From Pseudomonadota bacterium (GTDB lineage: Bacteria; Pseudomonadota; Gammaproteobacteria; Steroidobacterales; Steroidobacteraceae), in NCBI GenBank assembly GCA_021808195.1, contig JAKBCE010000026.1:1-57890 (forward strand): a stretch of 57,890 bases of DNA, written 5' to 3'. The position numbers were made by a program, and so were the translations under genes. The notes beneath the pieces are model-generated. The model worked only from the letters and a program-made list of their open reading frames with translations. It ran no database searches and was not told where the DNA came from. Positions 38,491-47,159 of this stretch are shown piece by piece (within the stretch, counting starts at the first letter, position 1; each line of letters starts with the position of its first letter).

Positions 38491-39737
38491 GGCAGGCGAT
38501 TCCCGGCGCGCAGGCCCCACACCAGGGCCCGCAGTAGCGAATTGCGCGCGTCATCTTCTCCCAACACCCAGATCATCACCCCGCGCAGGTGCTGATGGCG
38601 TACGAAGGCCGCCTTGATCGAGAGCGACTGCGGATCATCGTAGGTGAAAAAGATATGTCGCTGCGCGTTGTACAGCCACGGTGCTTCGGCCGTGGCGCTC
38701 CAGTGGCGCACCCACTGCGGGCTCGTGAGCATGCGTGACTCGATGGTCTTCCAGGGTGTCTCCGGGTAGCCCCGGGCATACCTCGAGTACAGTCCTGCGT
38801 TGCGCCCACTCACCCCCGTGAAGCCGCGCCCGTAGAACGCCACGCCCAGCAAGATCTTATCCGCCGGCACTCCGTGCGCCTCGTAATAGCGCACCGCGCC
38901 GGTAAGGTTGTCACGCGAGCGCTCGGGCTCGGGCGCCGGATCGCGCGGATCGGCCGTGAGTGGGGTATTGAAACCACTGTAGGGACTGAAGATGGTGTTC
39001 ATGTCGTAGGTCATGACATTCAGCCAGTCCACGTACGGCACGAGAGCCGCCAGATCGTAGCTGTTGCTCACCGAGTAGGCGCCACCTTTCTGCCAGGTGC
39101 CCGCAGGCGTCGCCACGGTGAGCAGATAGTGCCGATGTGTTCGGCGGCCGAGCGCATCGAGCCGCCGGCGCAGTTCCCGTACCAGTGCGGTGGCATCCCG
39201 CCGGTCCTCGGGGCGGGAGCGATTCATGCCGCCGTGCACGGGGAACTCCCAGTCCAGATCAATGCCATCGAAATGATCCTGCGCGATCAGCAGCCGCACG
39301 CAGCTGCGGGCGAACCGGGCCCGCGAGGCGGCCGTGAGCGCCAGGTCCGAGTACTGCGGTGCGCGGTCCCAGCCGCCGATCGACACCAGCAGCGCGAGCC
39401 CGGGGTGGCGCCGGCGCAGCCGCCGCAGCGCATTGATGATGCGCATCTGCGCAGCGCTCGGTCGCGCGCACAGATCAGCCGCGTTAGGCTCCTCGAAGGC
39501 GTAAATGACGGCGTTGAGGCGATCCGCCGGGATCGCCGCGACCGGCATGCCACCGTCGTAGTAGGCAACGACCTGGGGGCTCGCCGCCTGCGCCGGGACT
39601 GCGCCCGCGAGTCCGGTCAACCCGAGTAGCGCTCCGACCCCTGCACGCCAAGCACCCGCGCGAGCGCGATGCCACAGTCTCGGCCGCGGTACCGATCTGG
39701 CCGCGCCCCCAAGACACCTAACCATCGACTCCTTCAT
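38487..39737 (-). CDS. Secreted GH18 chitinase-like glycosidase
   Basis: A 416-residue protein with an N-terminal signal (about 25-51, ending VPAQAAS) and a glycoside hydrolase 18 barrel. The catalytic motif DGIDLDWE (DxxDxDxE, general acid Glu164) is intact, as are SIGGW and MTYDMN. Such enzymes cut chitin or chito-oligosaccharides; no separate chitin-binding domain is visible. I chose the ATG at 39737, which follows GGGAG; the frame is open 84 codons upstream but that part is not protein-like. It is first in the chitinase-nagF-nagE operon, with paired operators about 500 bases upstream. Confidence 0.92.
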   Translation of the reverse strand: MKESMVRCLGGAARSVPRPRLWHRARAGAWRAGVGALLGLTGLAGAVPAQAASPQVVAYYDGGMPVAAIPADRLNAVIYAFEEPNAADLCARPSAAQMRIINALRRLRRRHPGLALLVSIGGWDRAPQYSDLALTAASRARFARSCVRLLIAQDHFDGIDLDWEFPVHGGMNRSRPEDRRDATALVRELRRRLDALGRRTHRHYLLTVATPAGTWQKGGAYSVSNSYDLAALVPYVDWLNVMTYDMNTIFSPYSGFNTPLTADPRDPAPEPERSRDNLTGAVRYYEAHGVPADKILLGVAFYGRGFTGVSGRNAGLYSRYARGYPETPWKTIESRMLTSPQWVRHWSATAEAPWLYNAQRHIFFTYDDPQSLSIKAAFVRHQHLRGVMIWVLGEDDARNSLLRALVWGLRAGNRLP

Positions 39738-39817
39738 CGTTACTCCCAGATGCTGTGCAGCACAGATCGTTGCGTGAGGCCGCAGCGGCCCGCGCGCGGG
39801 ACGGTGTACGCCGGCAA

Positions 39818-39855
39818 GGCCGGCAACCGACGCCACTCGGTGACGGTTGCCGGCC
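39818..39855 (-). other. 12-bp hairpin in the chitinase leader
   Basis: GGCCGGCAACCG (39818-39829) and CGGTTGCCGGCC (39844-39855) pair fully around a 14-base loop, about 80 bases upstream of the chitinase start. No T tract follows. It could be a regulatory or processing element of the leader. Confidence 0.5.
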
Positions 39856-40236
39856 TGACCGAGGCCCCCGCGGCTGGGGGGAGTTGCCGCGAGGACCCCG
39901 GCGCCGCAACTGCGCGGTAGCAGGCTGGTCCGCATCGACCTGAGCCCTGCCGGCGCGGACATCGGCACACCCGCTCGCACGGGCGGCATGCCGACGCCCC
40001 AATTTTCAATGCACGCTTGGTCACCTGCTGGCGCCCAGGATTCCGGGGCGGGGACTGCCTGCGGGCCTCAACCGGCCGGTATCGTTCGAATTCGGATGGG
40101 ACACGCGTAACTCACCCCGGTATTGTCGTCGCTCGTCCAGTTCGCCTGCGTTTCGCCCTGCCGTGCGGTCACAATCATGACCGTTGCGTCGCTCGGGCCG
40201 GCGACATTGTGCACTCGCCGCACTGGTACCTTTTAA

Positions 40237-40373
40237 ATGCCAGTGTAATACCAGTTTAAGGGAAAATCCACATGGCGTAGCGCTTCAGATGGGCGAAATG
40301 TTTCGCTCTTATAGTTTAATACGTCATAAATTCCAGCATCCGTCACCAAGATATACCGGTATGATATTGGTAC
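40237..40373. promoter_or_regulatory. Paired GlcNAc-regulon operators, chitinase operon
   Basis: Site 1 on the minus strand (40237-40253) reads TGGTAT-TACAC-TGGCAT; site 2 on the plus strand (40357-40373) reads CGGTAT-GATAT-TGGTAC. Each has two half-sites with an 11-bp period, and the sites point outward 120 bp apart. Site 1 shares a longer conserved block with the nagB-nagA site: CACTGGWACCTTTT at 40221 onward. The pair lies between the leftward chitinase operon and the rightward DUF4440-like gene. Confidence 0.7.
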
Positions 40374-41001
40374 TATTACGACCGTCCCGTGCCACGGCGC
40401 AAGAAGCCACCCTTGCCACGCCCCGCACCCTCGCTTGAGGCGCGCGCCGGGTAGGCCGGCTGCTGGCGCGGCGCGATCCATTGCGACGGGTGCCGGGGCC
40501 AGACGATCGGGGCTCGCCGAATCCGCCGCGAAAGTGCGCAAGCGCAGGAGCAGAGCATCGCCGCGCGTAAGACCACTGGAGGGTAGGCAGCACGCCGGCA
40601 CCACCTCGCGCACGGCGGATGGTCAAGCCCTGAAGGCGCCGTCGAGTTCCGCCGGTGGAACTTTCCGCCACGAGTCGACATCGATTGGCTCGCTCGCGAT
40701 GCTCGAGCCCAGCGCAGTGCCGCACCGGCTCCTCCCAGGGGCAGGCCGTGAGGTGCCCCGTCTCCTCTGCGCCGCCCGTGACGGTACCGTTATCGGTCAA
40801 CACATCAAGGAGCCCCCGGTTGACCTCGACACCCCTCCGCGAGGGCGTACTGGACTGCACCGCGCCGGCGCGGCATAAAGACTCGGTAAAATCACCTCCG
40901 ATGGCGCCGCGCACCAAGGACTCTGCCCGGTCATATCAACCCGCGCAGCGCGGTAGTGCAGGCAGGACGGCTTGCCGGGAAGACACGAACGGGAGATCGC
41001 C

Positions 41002-41394
41002 ATGGATCTTGAGCTGCTCAGTCAGCTTCGCGCCCTCGAAGTTGCGTTGCACCAGCCGGTCATTGGCGCCGATGCAACGCGTCTCGAGCAGTTGCTCCAT
41101 CCTCGCTTTCGCGAGTTCGGGCGCTCCGGAGGCGAACATTCCCGAGACGAGGTGCTGGCCCATCTCGTCGCACGGCCACCCACGGGCAATACCCGGTCCG
41201 GGGACTATCGGCTGGATAAACTGTCTGACAGGCTGGCGCTTCTGACTTATCGCTCCGCTCACGTGACGGCCGATGGCACCCTCGAACGCCATAGCCTGCG
41301 CGCATCGCTTTGGGAGCTGACAGAAGCCGGATGGCAGCTCCGCTTCCATCAGGGGACCCCGACAGACTCCATTGAGGCACGGCCCAACGACTGA
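41002..41394 (+). CDS. DUF4440/NTF2-like small protein
   Basis: A 130-residue protein of the NTF2-like fold, with LRALEVALHQP, LLHPRFREFGRSG and a C-terminal strand pattern ending WQLRFHQGTP. Proteins of this family often have unknown small-molecule or protective roles. The ATG at 41002 follows GGGAGA with good spacing. It stands alone, divergent from the chitinase operon and within the GlcNAc region, but the operators are about 630 bases upstream, so regulation by them is unproven. Confidence 0.7.
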   Translation: MDLELLSQLRALEVALHQPVIGADATRLEQLLHPRFREFGRSGGEHSRDEVLAHLVARPPTGNTRSGDYRLDKLSDRLALLTYRSAHVTADGTLERHSLRASLWELTEAGWQLRFHQGTPTDSIEARPND

Positions 41395-42176
41395 AGAGTG
41401 ACCGCAGAGCGCCCCTGCCCGCCGCAGAGAAATACTCCAGGCACCGGCCTTTTCCGGCCACCTGACGAGGGACGGCAGACTGCCGGACGATGCAGCGATA
41501 AAGCAGGAGGTCCCGGACCGCCGAACGGTCGCTCTCGAGGACGAATCGGCCCTACCTCCCGAGCACCGAGTGCGCCCGAGAAGCCGGCGCTTCCTACGCG
41601 CCCTTCACCATCCGCCCGCTGCGCACACACCGCGATCGATCTGCACCGATGAGCGCTTTCAGAGTCACCACGCACGATGAGCGGAATCCCGCGGCGCACC
41701 TCAAACTGCCCCGGGCACTGCGCCGGAGCACGCCCGGCGGGGACCCCAGCAGAGCGTTCACCGGCGCACACCCGAACGTCCTCACCGGCTGAATCGACGG
41801 CCGGAGCGAGAGTACGGAGGAGGCGATCACCCGTGCATTGCGACATGCTTGTGCGTCGATCGTGCCAACGAGGGACGCAACACGGTGGCTCGCAGCCACG
41901 CCCCCCCGGAAAGGATTGCATGAGCCTGCTGTAGAGCGGCCTGCGGCCGCCGGACGCTGTTGGGCAACGCACTGCACGGTGCTCGGTCCGGACCTGCGCA
42001 CTTGAACCGTAGACTCCAATTTAATACCAATGAGCGAACCGTCACGCCGACGCAGATGCCAAAACTCGTGTTTCACAATTGTTACAGTGCGTTATGGCGC
42101 AACCACTATGACTCAAATTGCATAATGGTACTTGACTGGTATCATGATGCGGTCGGGCGCATCCTGGAGTAGACCT
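41395..42176. other. Gene-free stretch upstream of the first GntR gene
   Basis: About 780 bases with GC-rich sequence without a recognisable gene (41395-42000), followed by the AT-rich operator region at 42013-42142. Confidence 0.5.
42013..42142. promoter_or_regulatory. Paired GlcNAc-regulon operators, first GntR gene
   Basis: Site 1 on the minus strand (42013-42029) reads TGGTAT-TAAAT-TGGAGT; site 2 on the plus strand (42126-42142) reads TGGTAC-TTGAC-TGGTAT. The 11-bp period and outward orientation match the other three loci; the spacing is 113 bp. Site 2 ends 34 bases before the GntR start, fitting autoregulation. Confidence 0.7.
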
Positions 42177-42914
42177 TTGATACTGTCTCAAACGATCGGC
42201 AGGCTGGATGAAGTCAGCGCGCAGCCACTTTATCAACAGCTCCAGCGTGCCCTGCGCCAGGCAATCGAAACCCACGTCATCTCTCCCGAAGACGCACTGC
42301 CCCCGGAGCGCGATATCGCGCAAGATTTGCACATTTCACGCATCACGGTGCGTAAGGCCATCGATGGCCTGGTCAACGAGGGCCTGTTGGTTCGCCGCCA
42401 GGGATCCGGAACCTTCGTTAGCACACGCGTGGAGAAGAACTTCTCCAAGCTCACTTCGTTTTCAGAGGATATGCGCGCCCGTGGCCGTGCCCCGCGCAGC
42501 GTCTGGCTGAGGAAACTCGAGGGCAGTGTGACGCCCGAGGAGTCGCTCACCCTGCGTTCCAGTCCCGGCACGCCCGTGCTGAGGTTTCAACGCATCCGAT
42601 TCGCCGACGATTCGCCGATGTGCATCGAATACGCCACCGTGCTCGCCTCCTGCCTGCCCTCCCTCGATGCCGTGGAGTCCTCGTTATACGAAGCACTCGA
42701 GCGTACCGGCAACCGCCCGGTGCGCGCATTGCAGCGTCTGCGCGCGGTACAGTTCACCGCCGAGCAAGCCAAATTGCTGCAGATCCACGAGAAGGATGCC
42801 GGACTGCTCGTCGAGCGGGTGGGTTTCCTCAAGGATGGCCGCGCGGTCGAATTCACCCAATCGTATTTTCGTGGCGACATCTACGATTTCGTTGCCGAGC
42901 TGAGCGATCAATGA
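42177..42914 (+). CDS. GntR/HutC-family regulator, NagQ-like (copy 1)
   Basis: A 245-residue transcription factor. The winged helix-turn-helix (about 15-80) shows LYQQLQRALRQAIET, LPPERDIAQDLHISRITVRKAIDGL and RRQGSGTFV. The C-terminal UTRA ligand-binding domain (about 95-240) has IRFADDSPMCIEYATVL and ends FRGDIYDFVAEL. Such regulators in GlcNAc loci sense sugar phosphates. The start is most likely TTG 42177, preceded by GGAG, by comparison with copy 2. It is nearly identical to the gene at 51273-52010. The halogenase-like gene starts 163 bases downstream. Confidence 0.9.
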   Translation: MILSQTIGRLDEVSAQPLYQQLQRALRQAIETHVISPEDALPPERDIAQDLHISRITVRKAIDGLVNEGLLVRRQGSGTFVSTRVEKNFSKLTSFSEDMRARGRAPRSVWLRKLEGSVTPEESLTLRSSPGTPVLRFQRIRFADDSPMCIEYATVLASCLPSLDAVESSLYEALERTGNRPVRALQRLRAVQFTAEQAKLLQIHEKDAGLLVERVGFLKDGRAVEFTQSYFRGDIYDFVAELSDQ

Positions 42915-43077
42915 CCCCTGTGCAGTGGGCCGGGGTCGTGCGGGCGGCTCGCCCGTCGCTTCGGGGCTTCATCGCTGCACGGGCCACGAGCGGCGTCGAG
43001 CCCGCGGCCGCATCGGCCGTCGATGGCAGCAAGCGGATCGCTCAGCCCCTCTGTCCGCCAATTGCCGACGTGTACCG

Positions 43078-44580
43078 ATGAACGCAGACCGCCGCATCCG
43101 GCGCATCGTCATCGTCGGGGGCGGATCGGCCGGCTGGATGGCAGCGGCGGCGCTTGCCGAGGCGCTGCGCGGCAGCTGTCACATCGAGCTGATCGAGTCC
43201 TCCGCCATCGGCACCATCGGGGTTGGCGAGGCGACCATTCCGCCGATCAGGGCCTTCAATCAACAGCTGGGGATTGATGAGAACGCGTTCCTCGCGGCGA
43301 CCGGAGGCACGTTCAAGCTCGGCATTGAATTCGCCGGATGGACGCGTCCGGGTGAGCGGTACTTTCATCCTTTCGGACGGTTCGGCACCGATCACGACGG
43401 CGTCGCATTCGATCAGTACTGGCTGCGTGAGCGAGCGCGCGGCCTGGAGGTGCCGCTGGAAGATTACTCCCTGTGTTGCGCAGCGGCGCGGGCCGGCCGA
43501 TTCGATCGCCCGCCGAGCGATCCGCGCCAAGTCCTCTCCGCCCTCGTGTATGCCTACCACTTCGATGCTTCTCGCTACGCCAGGGTCCTGCGCCGCTATG
43601 CCGAAGAGCGCGCAGTGCGACGGACCGATGGCAAGGTTGTCGACGTCCACCTGCGCGCTGAAGATGGTTTCATCGAAGCCGTGACGCTTGAGGGAGGTCG
43701 GTACATCGAGGCGGACCTCTTCATCGACTGCTCCGGATTTCGCAGCCTGCTGCTGGAGGGGTCGCTAGGCGTCGCGCTGGATGACTGGGCGCAATGGTTG
43801 CCCTGCGACCGTGCTGTGACGGTGGGCTGCGCGGTGGGAGCGGATTTGCCCCCATACACCCGATCGAGCGCACATGCTGCGGGCTGGCAGTGGCGGATTC
43901 CGCTGCAGCACCGCATCGGCAACGGTCACGTCTACTGTAGCAAATACATGAGCGATGACGAGGCCACAGCGGTTCTGCTCGCCCACCTCGACGGCGAGCC
44001 CATTGGCGAGCCACGCTCGCTGCGCTTCACCACCGGAGTGCGCCGGCAGACCTGGGTACGCAACTGCATCGCCATCGGGCTCGCGGCGGGCTTCCTCGAG
44101 CCGCTCGAATCGACCGCGCTGCATCTTGTCCAGTCGGCGCTCACCCGATTGTTGCTGCTGTTTCCGGATCGTGACTTTGACCCGGCGCTGGCGGAGGAAT
44201 TCAACCGCGCAACGTTCACCGAATACGAGTGGATTCGCGACTTCCTCATCCTGCACTACCACGCTCAGCGGCGCGAGGAGCCGATGTGGTGCCACACACG
44301 CGAGATGCCCATCCCCGCATCCTTGCGCGCTCGCATCGATCACTTCCGTCACAGCGGCCGGCCGATCGTCGAGACCGCGGAGCTGTTCCAGAGAAACAAC
44401 TGGCTGGCGGTACTCCTCGGTCAACAGGTATGGCCGCAGCGTTACCACCCTCTTGCCGAGGTTCGCGGCGGTGATATCGCACAGTTTCTCGCCTGGGTCC
44501 GAAGCGCCATGCAGGAGACTGCCCGCGCGCTGCCCACGCACCGGGAATATCTCGAGCGGCATTGTCGGACGATGCTCTGA
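43078..44580 (+). CDS. Tryptophan-halogenase-like flavoprotein
   Basis: A 500-residue flavin-dependent halogenase-family protein. It has the FAD motif GGGSAGWMAAA (14-24), the catalytic Lys80 in FKLGIEFAGW, the halogenase motif WQWRIP and Glu344 in LEPLESTALHL; these are the positions of Lys79 and Glu346 in PrnA. All active-site residues I can check are present, but the substrate is unknown. Genes of this family often lie near TonB receptors in carbohydrate loci rather than with tryptophan biosynthesis. I use ATG 43078; the frame is open 51 codons upstream without protein-like content. It is convergent with the sulfotransferase gene. Confidence 0.88.
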   Translation: MNADRRIRRIVIVGGGSAGWMAAAALAEALRGSCHIELIESSAIGTIGVGEATIPPIRAFNQQLGIDENAFLAATGGTFKLGIEFAGWTRPGERYFHPFGRFGTDHDGVAFDQYWLRERARGLEVPLEDYSLCCAAARAGRFDRPPSDPRQVLSALVYAYHFDASRYARVLRRYAEERAVRRTDGKVVDVHLRAEDGFIEAVTLEGGRYIEADLFIDCSGFRSLLLEGSLGVALDDWAQWLPCDRAVTVGCAVGADLPPYTRSSAHAAGWQWRIPLQHRIGNGHVYCSKYMSDDEATAVLLAHLDGEPIGEPRSLRFTTGVRRQTWVRNCIAIGLAAGFLEPLESTALHLVQSALTRLLLLFPDRDFDPALAEEFNRATFTEYEWIRDFLILHYHAQRREEPMWCHTREMPIPASLRARIDHFRHSGRPIVETAELFQRNNWLAVLLGQQVWPQRYHPLAEVRGGDIAQFLAWVRSAMQETARALPTHREYLERHCRTML

Positions 44581-44611
44581 CATCGCCTGAGCGGCGGGCG
44601 CCCCTCCCCGG

Positions 44612-45403
44612 CTATGCCGTGCCGAGCAACTCCGGCATCTCCAAGCCACGCGCCCGCGCCATCTCGCGAAACCGACTCTCCCATTCGCCCGAGCGCGCAT
44701 CGCTCTGACGACGCAGCGCCGGCGGCGCCACGGTGACCCCGTCTCGGGGCACCTCGAGGAAATCGAGCACTCTGTGGACGGTCGCCTCGTAAGCGGCGCT
44801 CAACTCCTCGTAAGTGATGGGCAGCATCTGAACACGATGCGCCAGAAAGAAGCACGCCCATTCCATATCGAATCCGTTCACGGCGCGCAGGTAGCGCACG
44901 ATCGACTCAAAATCGAAGTCGAGCTCAGTCTCGGCCTGCCCGCCACGCGGCGGCATGTCACTCGAACGCCAGATCCGCGTCTTCTCGGCGCGCAGATAGG
45001 AAATGGCCTGTGCGAGCTTGTTCCTGCGCCGCAGCCAAAGGTAGCGCGGCGGCGCACCGAGCTTCATGGTGAGCAACTCATGCACTGACGCGTTCGCTGG
45101 CGCATGCTTCAGGGTCGCGCTCGCGCGCAGCTTCGCCATGAGCGCCGGGCCCTGAGGCCAGAGCAGCTTCAGACCAAAGACCCCATTTGCCCCTGTTCTT
45201 GCTGACCGCACCTTGTCGAAATAGTCGGCGTCGCCTTCAATGCCGAACGCGTCCCGCCACAAGCGATCGAGCGGCTCGTAGCCTTTGAAGAACTCATCCG
45301 GCGAGCCCGCACGGCCCGTGCTGCTCAAAGCTTCGGCCAGCAGCGTGCTGCCGGTCCGTGGTGCCGTACAGATCAAATAGCTCACAGAGCCACTCCGACT
45401 CAT
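44612..45403 (-). CDS. Stf0-like sulfotransferase
   Basis: A 263-residue protein starting SYLICTAPRTGSTLLAEAL, the PAPS 5'-phosphosulfate binding loop of Stf0-type sulfotransferases. It continues with GSPDEFF and LWLRRRNKLAQAISYLRA, the 3'-phosphate binding region of the family. It would transfer sulfate from PAPS to a sugar or small molecule; the acceptor is not predictable. It lies 60 bases after the JmjC/cupin-like gene on the minus strand. Confidence 0.85.
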   Translation of the reverse strand: MSRSGSVSYLICTAPRTGSTLLAEALSSTGRAGSPDEFFKGYEPLDRLWRDAFGIEGDADYFDKVRSARTGANGVFGLKLLWPQGPALMAKLRASATLKHAPANASVHELLTMKLGAPPRYLWLRRRNKLAQAISYLRAEKTRIWRSSDMPPRGGQAETELDFDFESIVRYLRAVNGFDMEWACFFLAHRVQMLPITYEELSAAYEATVHRVLDFLEVPRDGVTVAPPALRRQSDARSGEWESRFREMARARGLEMPELLGTA

Positions 45404-45463
45404 CCGCTCTCTCCACGCCAGCGAGACCGTCGCGCCGACTCCGCGCCTTTCGGCTGATCGTTG

Positions 45464-46468
45464 CTACCGGCCAGACCGCAGCTTGCCGGCCAGGTAGGCC
45501 CGCCAGCGCGCCAGGGTCTGACCATCGAGCGCTCCGAGCATGCCGTGCCGGTGTGACGGTATGTGACCGACCGCGACGTCGGGCTCATCGAACACGAAGT
45601 GATCGAGCAGCGCCCGCCAGGCCCGGCGTGTGGGTGCGGGCAGCCGGCGCAGATTCAAGATCGCAAGCGTCAGGGCGTCGAAGCCCGAATCGGTCGCCGT
45701 TTGTATGGTCGGGGCAGGGCTCCACCAGTAATTCACCAGGACATTGAAGCGCTCGAGCGACTCGACGTGATGCCACCACAACGGCGGGATGAAGATCGCG
45801 TCGCCCGGCTCGAGCACGGCACTCACGGCCGCCGCAAGCGCCCGTCGGAATCGCGGGAAGCTCGCGAAGTCGGGCTGGTGCAGCGGCACGAGGCTCATCG
45901 GCGCCCCCGTAGGCGCGAAATCGAGCGGGCCGATGTACAGGTTCCCGATCTGCTCGGGCGGGAACAGAGTGAAGCGGCGCCGACCGCTCAGCACACCGCC
46001 GATGTTGTTCCATTCATCGAGGTGCGTCGGCGTGGTGATGGCTGTGCCCAGCCAGATTCTCGGCACGATCGAATCGTCGAGAAAGCTCAAGCGGTTCGCC
46101 GCGCAAAATCCCGGCAGGCAAGCGCTCACGAGCGCGCTCTGCACAGCGACGGAGGGAGCCCGCTCGAAGCTCGCATACCGCAGCACCTGCTCGGCCACGG
46201 CGCTGAGCGCCAAGCGATTGCGAACGAAGTTAAACCCCGCCATGTCGGCATCATAGAACACGCGTCCTTCGACCTCCGGCGGGCACATGATCGCATCGAC
46301 AGGTTGGCCGCTGTCGAAGCGTCGCAGGTATGCGGCGAGCGCAGTGGCCGAATGACGACCTGCCGCCACCGCAGGCCAGTCACGTATCAGCCCCCGAATC
46401 ACCGCCGGTTCCGACGAGGCAACCATTTCCCGCCAGACACCCACGTCACTCACATCGAGTTCGCGCAT
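45464..46468 (-). CDS. JmjC/cupin-like domain protein
   Basis: A 334-residue protein of the cupin-like (JmjC-related) family. It has PAVIRGLIRDWPAV near the N-terminus, the metal-binding THLDEWNNIGGVLSGRRRF (HxD) and WWHHVESLERFNVLVNYWW with the distal His. Fe(II)/2-oxoglutarate hydroxylase activity is expected for such a motif, but the substrate is unknown. I chose the ATG at 46468; the frame is open upstream, GTG starts a little further up are possible, and none has a clear ribosome site. Such genes recur with TonB receptors and halogenase-like genes. Confidence 0.78.
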   Translation of the reverse strand: MRELDVSDVGVWREMVASSEPAVIRGLIRDWPAVAAGRHSATALAAYLRRFDSGQPVDAIMCPPEVEGRVFYDADMAGFNFVRNRLALSAVAEQVLRYASFERAPSVAVQSALVSACLPGFCAANRLSFLDDSIVPRIWLGTAITTPTHLDEWNNIGGVLSGRRRFTLFPPEQIGNLYIGPLDFAPTGAPMSLVPLHQPDFASFPRFRRALAAAVSAVLEPGDAIFIPPLWWHHVESLERFNVLVNYWWSPAPTIQTATDSGFDALTLAILNLRRLPAPTRRAWRALLDHFVFDEPDVAVGHIPSHRHGMLGALDGQTLARWRAYLAGKLRSGR

Positions 46469-47159
46469 GGGCGCACCGGGAAGTTCGCACGACGCCGTCA
46501 CCGCCACCCCGAACACCGTTGCCGAGACGGGATCTTCCGGCACCACGGAATGTGTGCAAACGCCAGCCGGTGTGCACAACAGCGCGCAGTGACACCCGCA
46601 AGGGAACCGTCGCGCTGCTCGATCCTGCAGCACAATTCCACGATAGTCGCGGCACGCACGCACTGGCGCTTGAGGCAAAGCGTTTCGCCCGCCAAGGGTG
46701 CACACCCGAATACGGTGGGATGCTCACGATCGATCGCCTGCGGGTGCAGAGCCGTTTCGAGGCTCGGGCCACCGAACCCGGCGAGACAGAGCCGCTCGCG
46801 GCTGGCCGGGGCGGCGAAACCCCCAATCGAGCGCCCCCTGTCGGTCCCGGCGCCACTCGTGCCGGTGGCACCCGCCGCGCTCATCGACCCCGCCGCCTCG
46901 ATGGCGATACGCGCAGCAAGCGACACCGGTGATCGCATCGTTGCCGAGAAATTGAACGAATCATCCGAGACCGTGGTCATCGCCATAGAATCGGCAAATG
47001 TGCCTCAAAGAGGCATGCTGATCGCTGCCCCTGGGGCCGTCAAGCCGGCCGCGCCGCCCTGCGCCCCCGCAGGGTTTCCCGAGCAGATCCGAACTCGCGC
47101 CGATGATCCGGGAGGATCCGCCGGCCCGCCGGCCAGACGCCGGCGGGCCGCCCGTTCCC
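46469..47159. other. Gap between the JmjC-like gene and the TonB receptor
   Basis: About 690 bases. It includes the hairpin at 47123-47149 just after the receptor stop codon. The rest is GC-rich with no gene I can support. Confidence 0.5.
47123..47149 (-). terminator. Hairpin after the GlcNAc-locus TonB receptor
   Basis: GGCCCGCCGGC (47123-47133) and GCCGGCGGGCC (47139-47149) pair over 11 bp around a 5-base loop, 10 bases past the receptor stop codon. There is no T tract on the minus strand, so termination may be imperfect. Confidence 0.55.

Larger units (their letters stand above)
39738..41001. other. Long control region upstream of the chitinase operon
   Basis: About 1.26 kb with no convincing gene. 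It holds a 12-bp hairpin near the chitinase start (39818-39855) and the operator pair at 40237-40373. The stretch 40385-40980 is GC-rich and I see nothing in it. The chitinase leader from the operators would be about 500 bases long. Confidence 0.5.
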
